Below the pieces are notes generated by a model that was not told the origin of the DNA, searched no databases, and saw nothing but the letters and a program-made list of their open reading frames with translations. The position numbers were made by a program, and so were the translations under genes. Of a stretch of DNA of 64,000 nt, positions 21,216-33,586 are shown piece after piece. The stretch's first letter is position 1, and every line of letters begins with the position of its first letter. This DNA comes from Impatiens glandulifera (lineage: Eukaryota > Streptophyta > Magnoliopsida > Ericales > Balsaminaceae), in assembly GCF_907164915.1 (NCBI RefSeq), contig NC_061862.1:120741533-120805532 (forward strand), read 5' to 3'.

Positions 21216-24005
21216 ACGATAGGCACGATCGGCACGATCGGCACGGTTGGCACATCACAATCGGAGGCACGATCAACACGGTTGACAAAACACAATCGAC
21301 GACTCGATCATCATGAACAGCACGATCGTCACTAACGACACAATTCGCAAAAATGGCGCGATTGAAATAGCCACAAAATCCTCTATTTCGCAAGCACTAC
21401 TAGGGTTTCAATCGTACAGATCGCGCTTCATTGTATCCTCCGCGGCACGAGAGGCACATTCAATACTGCATAATCGAAGTCAAGATTGGCACAAACGACA
21501 CGATCGCCACGAACGGCAGTGTCGTAGAAACCCCAGTTGGATCATTAACAAGCGCCGCTAGGGTTTCAACCGTTCTAATCGCGTATCGCGATAAACGCTG
21601 TTGTTTGAATCCGTCTGATTTTTCCATATCGAATCAGGAAACATGAAAGCTTCTACAATAGGGAATCTTTCTTCTTTGTCAACCTTTGGCTCAAGCCTGA
21701 CCAATTCTCTTAAATAGGCACATGAGGTATTAAATTCCTACTCCACTCACCCAAAGAAAGTTCAGGATGCATATAACCAACAGGAAGGAAATAGGGGAAC
21801 ATACCCCCATTACGTCTCATAAAAACAAAGACACTCTGGCTAAAGAAGGAAAAGATGGCACCCCTGAATTCGTTAACAAGAGCATAAATGTCAACTCTAG
21901 AAAAGCTTTAGGTATGCCTTCTTCCACTATAGCATTCGATAATTCTATTAAGATGAATGTCAACGGAGATAAGAGCAAACATGAAATACATACTGATTGC
22001 CCAAATAAACAAACTTTTTCAAATGAATTTGTTGCTGATTCTTTTGGGAAACAAAATCAATCCGATAAAACTGGTAAGTCACAGAGGAAAAAAGGAAAGC
22101 AAAATAAAACAGAGGCGGCCAGTAAGAAGAAGGAAATTACATAGGAATAAAAGGAAAATAATGCTGGTATGGAAGAAATCAAGGTTGAAAACAAATGTCA
22201 GAATAATGCAGTAAACAAGAAAGCAGGGGAAACAGGAGAAACCGAAGAGAAGGCAAAAGGAAAATGGAGGGTTGGTTTTAATGAGACGGCAAACCACAAA
22301 GGGCTGAGAAACCAAATTTTAAGGATGCTGATGCAAACTAAGAATGGAGAAATGATTCTCAACAAAGAAAGGGCTCAGCAAATCACTATTTAGGTAAACC
22401 TGCACTACCTCCAAGATTGAAACCTTCTAAAAAAAGAGGAGTATGACATTATTGTTAGCTGGTCCGTCAACACAATGAAAGAGTTGAAAAAATGTACCAA
22501 GACAAAGGTTTATACTCTGAAGAAGAATCCAAATTATCAGGTTAATCAAGTCTGGAAGAAGAATCCAAACACAAAGCAAGGTCAAAACTTAGCAAAAGAA
22601 AGTGAAAACAAAATCCCAAAAAATGGACAGATTTTCCTGGGTGCGTTCAAATCAAAGGTGGAAAAACTCAAAAATCCCTTTGAGTTCAAGCTACCATCAG
22701 ACGTGGAAGAAAAATGTGTTCGATCATGGGAACAGGTGATAGTGGGTAATTATATTGAGAAAGAATCTTCCACTTTTGATGCCACCAAGGAAGAACTCAT
22801 GAAGAAATGGGGAAAAGAATGTCTAATGAAGGTCAACTCTAACAGTCACGGCATGTATTTCCTGAAATTCAATCAAGAGGCTAATCTTGAGAAAATTTTA
22901 GAGTTGGGACATACACACGTGGGGAAAGAATGCATGAAGCTCGAAAAATGAAAGGAGGGTGCGAGCTATGACAGTATTCCAAAAGAAACAGTGCAAATTT
23001 GGTTCAAGTTGCGAAATATCCCTCCCTACATGTACAACGCGAAAACCTTAAGCCATTTCGCTAGCCTTCTAGGAAACCCGCTATATATGGAAAAAATCAC
23101 TAAGGAAAACGAAAATCTCACATAAGAAGCGTTCTCCCCAATGAAATTAAAGTGGTGGATCGAAAGGGAAATGCTACCAAGATGGGCATACACTATGAAT
23201 GGCGACCATACAGATGTGTGAACTGCAATACCTTTAAACATTCTATAATGAGATGCCCTAAATTAATGGTCAACCAGAAAGCAAACCAGGAACAACAAAT
23301 ACAGAATGGAGAAGCCAAGCAACAAAAGGTTCCTAATACAAATAAAACAATTGTGGAAAAATAAGCAGCAAAAGAAAGAAATGCCAAAGAGAAAGATGTT
23401 CATAATTCGGATGAAGGAGCAAAAGGAAATCAAACTCAAGAAGAGATAAGTAAAAAGGGAAAGAAAATTGATGAAACAAGGGATTCTGAAGAAGATAAAC
23501 CTAAATGTAAGGAAGAAGAAGATGCAGAAGATGAAAGCAAAGATAAAACAGAGGAGAAGGAAACTAAGGTTGTTTATCCTCAAACACGGAAAACTGAAGC
23601 AGAGAAAAGTAGTGACAAAAACCTTGAAATCCTGAAAAATAATATATTTTACTATGTTAGTACGAGTTCATATAGAGGAAGATTAAACAATCAGAGCAGA
23701 CAGACATTATCATCTGCTTCAATTCAATCTCCCTTCATGAAGAACGCGAGAAGATTGGGACGTGGAAGAAGACAATATGGTCAAAAGGCGGATATGGAGA
23801 CAACATAGGTTGTGATATCTAGATTGTAGTCTTTATTCATTTTAATTTGTGTTTTGTAATGTGATTTTACTGCCACCATTCATAAATTTTTGGGTCTTTT
23901 GTTTGTCATCTTACAATCAAAATTAGGGTTTGTCTAGTTTTGATTATTGACCCCTCCCAGTTTTGGGCTTTTTAATGAAATGGTGTTAATCCGTTTCCAA
24001 AAAAA
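21216..24005 (+). mobile_element. LINE with ORF1 and 3' tail but no ORF2
   Basis: Flanked by a 13-15 bp duplication, aagattggtaagtga, at 21,045-21,059 and 24,006-24,020. The 5' part (21,216-21,660) is GC-richer with repeated ggcacgatcg motifs. An ORF1 relic follows, then a 3' UTR ending ctttttaatgaaatggtgtt and poly-A. There is no endonuclease or reverse transcriptase between the end of ORF1 (about 23,808) and the 3' UTR. The TSD shows the shortened copy itself was inserted. Confidence 0.8.
21767..23808 (+). pseudogene. LINE ORF1 (DUF4283-like plus CCHC zinc knuckle), inactivated
   Basis: The frame starting at 21,767 is interrupted by stops at 22,144, 22,393 and 22,951, then shifts frame before 23,152 and stops again at 23,362. 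Before the core is a long Lys/Glu-rich low-complexity region. The core (22,650-23,100) has the DUF4283-type pattern: a W...VIVGNYIE stretch, ELMKKWGK, a GMYFLKF stretch, VGKECMKLEK, then VQIWFKLRNIP and ASLLGNPLYMEK. A CxxCxxxxHxxxxC knuckle follows at about 23,218-23,259. The tail is again charged. Such proteins bind RNA in the LINE RNP; this copy is dead. Confidence 0.8.
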
Positions 24006-24479
24006 AAGATTGGTAAGTGATTTGACGGGGAATAAAGTTGTGTGAAAATGTGTAAGGTCGCGAGATGAAATATGGATTGAGATTTGGTGTTTGGTTTGTC
24101 GAAGGGAGGGTAAATATAATAGTGTAAACCACATCTAACATTATTTTAGATAAGAGAAAAATGTATAACACAACTTTAAGTAAAATCTCCGTATCGTTTT
24201 ATCGTAATAGTTATACAAATAAATTGTGTAATTGACTTTATTCTTACAAATAAGAAATTTACCTTTTTTTAAATTGTTTCTTAAAATTCATAAATTCATA
24301 AATTAATATTTATTTTATTTTTAGATATTTAATGAATTTTAAATTAATTTTTTTTTTGTTAAATATAATTTTTATAAACTAAATTTAATTTTAAATTAAT
24401 TAAATTGAATATTATTAATTTTATTAAAAATATTTATAGATAAATAATATTTATTTATATTATTCAACGTGCATTTGGA

Positions 24480-24778
24480 TTAATGTTAATTTAATATCCT
24501 GACATTAAATGAGAAAGAAACTTATTTTATCCATTTTTATAGATTTTTTTTATTAAGTTGTTACAGATTAATTATCAATTAGACTATTATGATTTGTATT
24601 TATCTGTATATAATCTTTTAAATTGGCTGAAGACAGATCATAAAATTAATCATTTATTAAAATAATTATAATTAAGTGGGTATTGCAATTTTATTTATCA
24701 TTTATTCATCCTACTGTCTTTCATTGTTGTTCACTTTAAAAGATATATTTAGTTAATGCTTGATATAAATAACCCCTA

Positions 24779-24822
<44 letters not shown>

Positions 24823-24900
24823 AAAGTTATCTATAATTTTCTATATATATATATATATATGACAGATAAAAATAAAAATTGTGTACCAAAAACAGAAAGT
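24480..24900 (+). other. Displaced right part of the duplicated thionin-locus block
   Basis: Diverged but collinear with about 1,565-2,400: shared stretches are gacattaaat..., atttttatagattttt, gatttgtatttatct, aattaagtgggtattgcaat and taa(c)ccctaattaat before (AT)n. The left part of this copy is at 10,090-10,670, about 13.8 kb away. Confidence 0.7.
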
Positions 24901-25036
24901 TAGTTATTTATTTTTATAATATTTGAATGTATATATTATTCTCTTATATTTAAAATTTAAATTAGAAAAATAAATTAAAAATATTTGATATTTTAAATAT
25001 TAAATTAAAAAATTGGATAATTAAAATGAAATAAGA

Positions 25037-25740
25037 CTAGCATATAACCCGTGCAAATGTAAGAGTAATGATATATAAATTTAAGAAAAAAAAATTACGT
25101 TAAAAATGTGACTTTATAATTTAATTCAATATTTTTTATCTAATTATTAAAAAATATGACCAAACATACAATTATACAATCGTTTTATTTAAAATTATTT
25201 TGTTATTTTTTGAAACATACCCAAAATTATATAAATTAAAAACATTCATTATATGGAAATAAAAGTAGTTTCGATAAAACAAATCTTCAAAATTAAATTT
25301 TATATCAAAATACCAATCAAATATAAAGTTATAATAGGTCTAATATTACTTATTATTATATACTAATTTGAAAAATAAGAATATTAAAAAAATCATCTAA
25401 CCAATTCGATTACACCAAAGTTTGTGTTACTCAAGCCGACGTTCCCTACATGGATGAACCCTTAGGTTTTTATCATCAATGTTTGCATTACTCAAGCCAA
25501 CATTACCTCCATAAATAAACCCTTAGACTTTTTTTCACCAATGTTTGCGTTACTCAAGCAAGCATTCTCACTTCCGTTTCAACTACCAAGGTCCGCGCAC
25601 TCATATATAATAATTACTTCTTTAGTAGGGATTTGACCCTAATCACCAATATGAAATGTTAACACTTTAACCGCTAGACCACTTATGATTGTTGAAATAA
25701 TTTTATAATTTTGTGTATGCATATATATTATGACACTTTC
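25037..25740 (-). mobile_element. Helitron-like element, inverted copy
   Basis: On the minus strand this repeats the unit seen at 5.7-6.5 kb: tRNA-like head (25,687-25,624, gtggtctagcggttaa), iterates with cctaagggttcatcc and gtaacgcaaacattggtg, the attattagacc block, and an end reading tttgcacgggttatatgCTAG at 25,037 followed by T. The hairpin left arm is degenerate. No coding capacity. Confidence 0.5.
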
Positions 25741-25849
25741 AATTGATACTGGCCTATTATCTATGGCAAACCATATCCCAATTACATTTTAAAAATTAAG
25801 AATCATTATATACATATATATATATATTAATTAGTTAAAAAGTTGAACT

Positions 25850-26123
25850 TATATTGTTAAAATGTCTCGCGTTCATCTAATTTGGTGTTAAATTTAAAAT
25901 ATAAAGTGTTATAAGCCTAGTTGGTTAAAGGGTTGTACTTGTTTTGTTAGGTGGAAAGTTCTAAACATACATATAGCATTTTTAATTATATTTTTAACCT
26001 TTTTAAGTTTATTGACGGGTCAACCCACAATCCGACCCAAGTATTCATTTACTCTCACATATATATCAAAATTAACCATAGCTCTCGACCCGGCAAATCC
26101 GGACACTTTAAAACTTAAGCATC

Positions 26124-26170
<47 letters not shown>

Positions 26171-26515
26171 TAGTTAAAATATTGTACTTATATTGTTAAA
26201 AAGTTCCGCGTTCATCTAAAAGTTGAACTTATATTGTTAAAATATCCCGCGTTCATATAATTTAGTTTTAAATTTAAAATATAAAGTCTTATTAGCCTAG
26301 TTGGTTAAACGGTTGTACTTGTTTTGTAAGGTTGCAAATTTGAAACATACCTATAGCATTTTTAATTTTATTTTTAACCATTTTAAGTTTATGGGCGGGT
26401 CAACTCACAATCCGACCTAACTTTCCATTTACTATCACATATATATCCAAATTAACAACAGCTCTTGACCCAGCAATCCGAACACTTTGATAATTAAGCA
26501 TCATTATATATATCT
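25850..26515 (+). repeat. tRNA-like (SINE-like) repeats, copies B and C in tandem
   Basis: Two head-to-tail copies of the repeat at 1-281, separated by an (AT)n tail (26,127-26,166). Each has agcctagttggttaa (box A) then gttgtacttgttttg, a box-B-like aagttc(g/t)aaac stretch, then gggcgggtcaac and ctctcacatatatat. Fragments of a third copy follow at 26,517-26,600. Confidence 0.6.
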
Positions 26516-26604
26516 TTAGATTAGTTAGTTAAAAGGTTGTACTTTTTTTGTTATGTTGCGAGTTCGAAACATACGTAAGCATCATTATATATATATATAT
26601 ATAT

Positions 26605-26969
26605 ATATTCGACTTGACCCGCCCATAAACTTAAAACGGTTAAAAATAAAATTAAAAATGTTACATATATGTTTCGTACTTGCAACCTAACAAAACAAGT
26701 ACAACTCTTTAACCAACTAAACTTATGAGACTTTATATTTTTAAATTAAACACCAAATTTTATAAACGCGAAATATTTTAACAATATAAGTTCAGATTTT
26801 TAACTAACTCATCTACATATATAATAATAATGTTTAATTTTTAAAGTATCCGAATTGTCGAGTGTAAGTTATACTTTTTAACTAACTAATTAATATATAT
26901 ATATATAATGATGCTTAATTTTTATAATATTCAAATTTTCGGGTCGAAAGTTGTGATTAATTTGGATAT
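26605..26969 (-). repeat. Inverted copies of the tRNA-like repeat
   Basis: gacccgcccataaacttaaa...ttgcaacctaacaaaac...ttaaccaactaaac is the reverse complement of copies B/C, giving an inverted-repeat pair around about 26,600. A second inverted copy starts near 26,870 and is interrupted at 26,969 by a LINE; its remainder begins at 29,301. Confidence 0.65.
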
Positions 26970-29300
26970 TTCAAGAACAGAAAGATGTTAAAGCAATGGA
27001 ATACAGCGGTCCTAACCTTGATCCCCAAAACTGCGGTACCCGAGAAAGTACAAGATTTCAGACTAATTTCCTACTGCAATATGATTTATAAAATAATTTC
27101 AAAAATCATTTCTAAACGATTTAAAAAGGTCATAGGAAAAATTATAAATCTTAACCAATCTGTATTCATCCTTGGTAGGACAATCTCTCATAATATTCTT
27201 CTTATGCAGAGCATTTTAAAAGGCTACGGGAATAAGAAAATATCCCCGAGAGTGGCTTTCAAAATAGATATCAAGAAGCTTTCGACTCTGTTAGATTGGT
27301 TTTTCTTCTTTTCCTATGATTTTTATTGATTGGATTATGTACTGCGTTTCATCATCCTACTTTGTTGTTAGCATCAATTGAGTCCACAGAAGCTATTTCA
27401 AGGGTGAAAACGGGGTAAGGCAAGAGGACAACCTCTCTTCTTACCTTTTTGTAGCTATCATGGCGATCTTTGAGAGCATCTTCGCGATGTTCCGAAAGAA
27501 TCGTTCATACATCTTTCACCAATTCTGTGAGGTAGAGGAGGTAACCCATTTATGCTTTGTTGACGATTTGTTCATTCTAGCGCACGCAGACATTGATTTC
27601 ATTAAAACTATTAGGGTTGCACTAACGTTCTTTTCTAAGGTTATAGGTTTAACTATTAATGAAAGCAAAAGTGTGGCATTTTATGGAGGCGTGAATGACG
27701 AAACGAAGCAGGACATCTTCCACATCATGGACATCAAGGAATGCAGTTTTCCCGTAAGGTACTTAGGAATTCTGTTAACCGCGAAGCAGATCGAGATCTC
27801 ACACTGCAAGTCGTTGATTGAAAAGGTAAAAAATACGATATCTGACTGGGCAGCGAAAAAACTTTCTTATGCAGGGAGGATCGAACTTATCAAAACTGTG
27901 GTCATGGGCATAGTTGGCTACTGGGCGCAGAAAATGGTCATTCCGAAGAAGGTAATGAAGGAGATCGATACACTACTGAGGAACTTTATCTGGGGCAGTA
28001 GCGGAAGAGGAGGAAAAAAAGTCAAATGGACCGCTCTCTACAAACCGAAGGACGAATGAGGCATTGGCTTGAAGAACTGTATTGAGTGGAACAAGGCTCT
28101 CACCTTCAAGCATTTGTGGGCTTTCGAGCGCAATCAGGAGTCATTATGGATCAAATGGGTGCATGCGAGGTTTATTAAATATAAAACCAGCATCTGGACC
28201 TGCAAAGTTCATGAAGGTATGAGCTGGTCTCTAAAAGAGATTCTTAAACTAAGAAGCGATATTGCAGATCTTTATGACATCCGGCTAGAAGACGGGAAAG
28301 GCACTCTATTCTGTCTTGACCCCTAGTTCGAAAACCAGCCTATCATCCACAAAGAGGACTTTCAAAATACCCGCATCAGAAGGGACTGCACAGAAGCGAA
28401 AATCAGAGACATTAAAGACGAGAATTGGGACTCACACCTAAAAAGAAATCTAGAAGGACAGAGGATACTTGATCATATAAGTAACATACAACTACACGAC
28501 AGACCGGATATTAATGAATGGAAAGCTGAGGACAATGGGAAGCTGGTATTGAAGAAAATATTGGAGGTAACACAAGAAAAAGCACAGAAAGTAGAATGGT
28601 CTCCTCTTTTATGGTCAACGAAGATTATCCTTAGACACCAGTTCATCCTATGGCTCTCCTTCTAGGAAAGACTCAGCACTCGTGATCGTATCAGCAAGTA
28701 TATGAGCATCCCGGACACAAACTGTCTTCTATGTAGAAGAAATGAAGAAACCATAGATCACCTATTTGGGAGCTACTGTATTGCTTCTGAGCTTTGGGAC
28801 AAATTCTATAAAAGCATGGAGATGATCAGTTTCCCGAGCGAATGGAATAAAATCAAAGATGCAGCACTACTCAAAGCCAAGGGAAATAGATTTGCAACAA
28901 GCGTGTTCAAGTGCGGCTTTGAAGCAGTGGTGTATAATATTTGGCAAGAACGTAATGCAAGGGTATATGGCAGAACCCGCATGAGCGTTGAAGAGTTATG
29001 AAAAGATATTGTATCGGATTGCAGCACCCTCGCGGGAACGTGGACAAGAACTCCAAGCACGGAGCAGAACTGGAATATCTGTAGGAACTGAAATTTACCG
29101 TTTTTTAAACTCACTAGAATTGAAAGCATTGTAATCAGATAATTCATTTACGTTTTTAGTTTTTTAGTTTTTATTAAGAATGTTACGACTTCAAAATCAT
29201 TTTAGGCCTGTCTAGAATGATCTCTTAAACTCGTGGTTGTTTTCCCATTTTTGGGAATTTTTAATGAAATGATGCTAAGTCGTTTTTCCCCAAAAAAAAA
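26970..29300 (+). mobile_element. 5'-truncated LINE with TSD
   Basis: Flanked by ttggatat at 26,962-26,969 and 29,301-29,308. The body starts inside the reverse transcriptase and ends with a 3' UTR reading ttttgggaatttttaatgaaatg, then aagtcgtttttccc and poly-A. Joining the flanks restores the SINE-like repeat reading (t)taatttggatatatat...gagagtaaat, which matches intact relatives, so it is a clean insertion. Confidence 0.85.
26985..29091 (+). pseudogene. LINE ORF2 remnant (reverse transcriptase plus zf-RVT)
   Basis: The RT begins mid-domain with TLIPKT and FRLISYCN (27,015-27,080), then QSVFILGRTISHNILLMQ. A deletion/frameshift lies between about 27,280 and 27,460. The catalytic motif reads CFVDDLF (27,556), FVDD instead of the usual FADD. 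SKSVAF, YLGILLT and the thumb-like WAAKKLSYAGRIELIK follow. The downstream part keeps one frame with in-frame stops at 28,057, 28,324, about 28,663 and 28,999. A zinc-binding zf-RVT region (CLLCRRNEETIDHLF) is at about 28,720, and NIWQERNARVYG near 28,950. Endonuclease and ORF1 are absent. It is non-functional. Confidence 0.9.
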
Positions 29301-29405
29301 TTGGATATATATATGAGAGTAAATAAAAAATGTTATCACATTTTCACCGTAACTTTGTTTCTTAATTTTTATATTATTACTCGTGCAAATGCACGGACTA
29401 CATGC
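29301..29405 (+). mobile_element. Helitron-like 3' end with perfect hairpin
   Basis: ctcacattttcaccgtaact-type sequence precedes a perfect 14-bp hairpin palindrome, cgtgcaaatgcacg, at 29,382-29,395, then gactacatgcat in the place where CTAG stands in the related ends at 6,515 and 25,037. The terminal tetranucleotide is mutated. Confidence 0.45.
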
Positions 29406-32130
29406 ATTTATCAATTAATATAATAATTTATAATTAAAGAATAAATAAATAAAATATCAATAACTCTTTGTTTAAAGAAATAAATTATGATATATCAATT
29501 AATATAATAATTGATAAATTTAAAATTTTAGAGTTATTTATATCTTTTATATTATATTTGGATGAATAAGCAATCATGTTATATTACACATTCAAAAATA
29601 TATATACATATTTCGGTCTTTATGTATATATTGTGTTAATTGATATTAAGAAATATTTGTGTTATTAATAAAATCACAATTATTTATTTTGATACATAAA
29701 ACAATATTCGGATTTTCATTATTAATAACACAATCAAAATTTGGTACAATTTTAGGCCCACTTAAATTTGCAATTATGCGGTTGTTAATCGGCCCAAAGA
29801 AAGGTTAATAATTGATCGGATTACAAATTTAAATAATGTAAAAATTATTAATTTATAGAATTTTCTTATAAGATTAAGACGGTTGTGTTTGTAACTATGC
29901 GATTATTAATCGGACAAAATGAAGTTTAATAATTGGTCGAGTTACACACTTAAAGTATGTACATAAGTTATTAATTTATTAAATCAATTAATTGAAACAA
30001 CATCCTACCAAAGTAGGCTCTCTTGTGTAGGTTAATATGTTTTATAAATTAAGAAGGTAGTGTGCATTTAATTCATGCAGTTATTTAATCGACCCATAGG
30101 AAGATAAATAATAGGTCATGATAACATTATGTACATGTGGTAATAAATATGTAACAATTATTCGGTGTGTCATGTGAATAATTGGACTATCCAAAGATAA
30201 CCAATTGTTTGACAAGACTTTTTGTTAATATTTGATTACTACAAAAGAGTACCATTTGAAAGTTAATATTTAATGTCCAAAGACTAAATATTAATGTTGC
30301 GTTTTGTATCTTCTAATGAAACTTACCATTATTTTGAATTTATGTGATTATTGAATTTTTGTGAGTATGGTTTCTCATTTGTTTTGTTATCTTATTAAGT
30401 TAATACTTCTGGTTATACTTTTTTTTTCAACATCTTAAATTCAATTTATATGATAAAGTTTTAAGGCGTATTTAGAATTTGTTATTTGTAAGAATTACAT
30501 TTAAAAGGGTTAAAATTGATAAGGGTACTATTAGAATAAAGATATCATAAAAAATAAACCATAATATATGTTTTATTTTGTTTCAAAATTAAATGCATTA
30601 AAAGTTAGAGTTACACTAATGTATTCTCATGCATCTAATTTGAATTTTCTTATTGACACTTAAGTTAATTGATGTGAATTGCAGATGTATAAAGGATGAG
30701 TTAGTCTCTTTATGAACTCACGTCATATTGTGTGTAAGAAAAATAAAATATTGAACAAAAATAACATAAATAGTGTTCACTTAGTAAATACTTTAAAAGA
30801 TAATAAAGTAATGAAGTTGTAGGAATTGCATATGTTGCACCTAAAAAGAATTTCTAAAGAAAGTGGTGCATAAAAGAATACATATTATAGTTTTTTGTTT
30901 GTTCTAAGAGTAATTTAACTTCAGTACTCAGACACATTTGATGGGAACGTAGGTGTTACTATCTAAAGTGAGTGTGTTGATGTATGATTGAGTTAGTTGT
31001 TAAAAGCAATTGATGGTGAAAGAAACATCGACGTGATCAATGACAATTCAAATTAGAGATAAAGAATTAAGGAACAATTTCAGAAAATCTTTATTTGGAA
31101 ACAAACATTTAGGACATATCTCCATTAAATAAATTTATTTGGAGAGAATAAATAAAGAACTACAACTTATATACGAAATAAGTTTCAACTAAAACAACTA
31201 ATAAATTCTTTTGGGGTGGTCCAGTTAAGGTTAGGACTTATAGGCCTAAAAAAATATATTAGACTAAAGAATTATTAAATATTAATTGTTAAATATTTTA
31301 AAATGTCTAGAGACAAATTTAGTCTCATAAGTATTTCAAGATTAGCCTTGAAAATAAATAAATACAAAAGACTCCTTAAACAAGAGTCTAATGTATGCTC
31401 AAGATTATATGAATAAAGAAATTAAGTATATTTATGATGTTGGAAAAATACATGAAGGATCACGATTTGGATCATTAAGAAATCAACCAAACAAGTAATA
31501 TGACATTTTAAGAACAAAACATTACATACTCATATAGTGAAATCGAATCGAATATATATCATTTGGCATTTTGATTCGAATTTTGTTGGATACCAAAATA
31601 GTCGGAAATTCATGCCACATCATTTTAGTTTAATTATTAGTTTAAAGAATTAATTTGTGTAAGAGTGCTGAGAAGACACTCGAATTATTTTGACATGATG
31701 GCAGGATTTATTTTGTGTTTTGTGACATCTAGTTAAAGAATCTGACTGCAAAGTTTTGTCACGGGGTTGCAAATTATGAATGATATAAAAAGACCACTAA
31801 AGATATTACGTGAAAATAATATATAATTATTTTACTTTAAGAGTAATATGAGTTCGACTAAGTAACTATTTGGAAAATAAAGAAATTAGAATGTTTAGTT
31901 ATCTATTGAGCATATTTGGATAAACTCTAAAATTACGGATTAGTTATCTAAATATCTGTTATCCGAGGTCTTTCATGAACATATTGTTCATATGGATATT
32001 GCATACTTAGATGATATATAGTTTTAGTGGGAGTTTGTATTTGTGATGTTTGTATAGATATTATTTGGAAATTATGTGCACATTAAAGAATCAGTTTTTA
32101 AAGATATTAAGATTCAGTTTTAAAGAAATC
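29406..32130. other. Non-coding AT-rich region with diverged repeats
   Basis: No gene. Around 29,760-30,110 there are three diverged copies of a ~120-bp block (tgcggttgttaatcggccca, gcgattattaatcggac, gcagttatttaatcgaccca, each followed by taataattggtc-like sequence). Between 30.6 and 32.1 kb I see no protein similarity strong enough to call; it may be degenerate copia internal sequence, given the LTR start at 32,696. Confidence 0.5.
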
Positions 32131-32132
32131 AA

Positions 32133-32580
32133 GAATATAAAGTTATTTAGATTGATCTCTATAAGGAATAAAGGAGGACCAATTGGTATTAGACCTGTTA
32201 AATATCACACTACATGTTAATCCACAATACACACATGTTTAATTTATGTCATTTGATTGTATTGACATATGTGACTATTGAATGTTTAGTTATGAACTAA
32301 TATAACAAAAATCCACAATACACACACATGTTTAATTTATGTCATTTGATTGTATTGACATATGTGACTATTGAATGTTTAGAATATAAAGTTATTTAGA
32401 TTGATCTCTATAAGGAATAAAGGAGGACCAATTGGTATTAGACCTGTTAAATATCACACTACATGTTAATCCACAATACACACACATGTTTAATTTATGT
32501 CATTTGATTGTATTGACATATGTGACTATTGAATGTTTAGTTATGAACTAATATAACAAAAATCAATTTAATTATATGTT
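32133..32580 (+). repeat. Partial tandem duplication of ~160 bp (2.5 copies)
   Basis: A block starting agaatataaagttatttaga and ending gactattgaatgtttag occurs at 32,133-32,293 and again at 32,381-32,540, with a half-copy between (32,308-32,380) sharing cacatgtttaatttatgtc. The copies are nearly identical, so the duplication is recent compared with surrounding decay. Confidence 0.85.
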
Positions 32581-32695
32581 GATATATAATTAATGGACGA
32601 TATTGATATAGATATATTTAGAAATAATAACAATATTTTGAGCTCTTAAGGTGATAATATACAATTGAAGAAAATATATATGAGCCCAAGTGGGA

Positions 32696-33480
32696 TGTTG
32701 ATGGAATTATTTCCAATATTTGGGTACATATATTATTTAGTAATTGTATATTAGTTGTTATTATATAAAGATAAAAGCCCAATTAAAGTGATCTATAAAA
32801 TTATAAAGAGTATGAGGCTTATTTAGACATTTATGATAAATATGGGAATATATCTGTGTAGAAGCATGAATACCATTTATTATTTCGTTTATGGACCGAA
32901 TAATTAATGAGTATATTAGGGCTAGTCTCCAACCCATATAGATAGCCTACACAAAATGTTTATATTCATCTCTCAAGAACATTCAAAAAGGCTATAGATA
33001 TAGGATTGGAAGACTTAAACTCCACCCACATCAGATATTACGATCCAGAACAAGAAGATCCAAGATTAAGAGAAGATCCAAAAAATAACGAAGAACGACT
33101 TAATGGGCAGTTCTTCATTACAGGTTCAGGTATGTTTCCGCAACTTATATTTGTCTCAATTTATCGACATAGAGTATTAAGATTATAGAACTGGAGATTA
33201 AAGATCTAGATTAAAGATTCTAAAAGAGAGAGCTAGAAAGAAGATCCGTCATTGTTGATTTTTTTCGAATATCAACTAGGAGCTTGTTTAGCTTCATGTG
33301 ATCTTTAGAAGTTGATTCTTACATCATTTAGAACTTGTGTAAGTGATTGAATCATCCTCTTTCATATTATGATGCCAAATTTTAAAAAAAAAAGTCTGAT
33401 TTTGAAGAAAAATTGTGTTTTGTGTTTTAGTTTTCCATTGTTGGTTCTTACGATTTCATTTAGTTCTAAACAGCTAAAGT
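32696..33480 (+). mobile_element. Probable copia PPT and 3' LTR
   Basis: gagcccaagtgggat at 32,682-32,696 is the typical copia polypurine tract, and TGTTGATGGAATT follows at once as an LTR start. A stretch near 33,120 (caggttcaggtatgtttccg) fits copia LTR sequence. The right end is uncertain. An open frame at 33,006-33,188 lies inside the LTR and is not a gene. Confidence 0.45.
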
Positions 33481-33586
33481 AATCTATTTGGATTGGTTTG
33501 ATTGATTGAAACGACGCAAAACTGCAACGCCCAAATTCAAAATTTTGGAAGTTTCAATTTTAGGTTTCGTTCTTCACCATTGGTTT

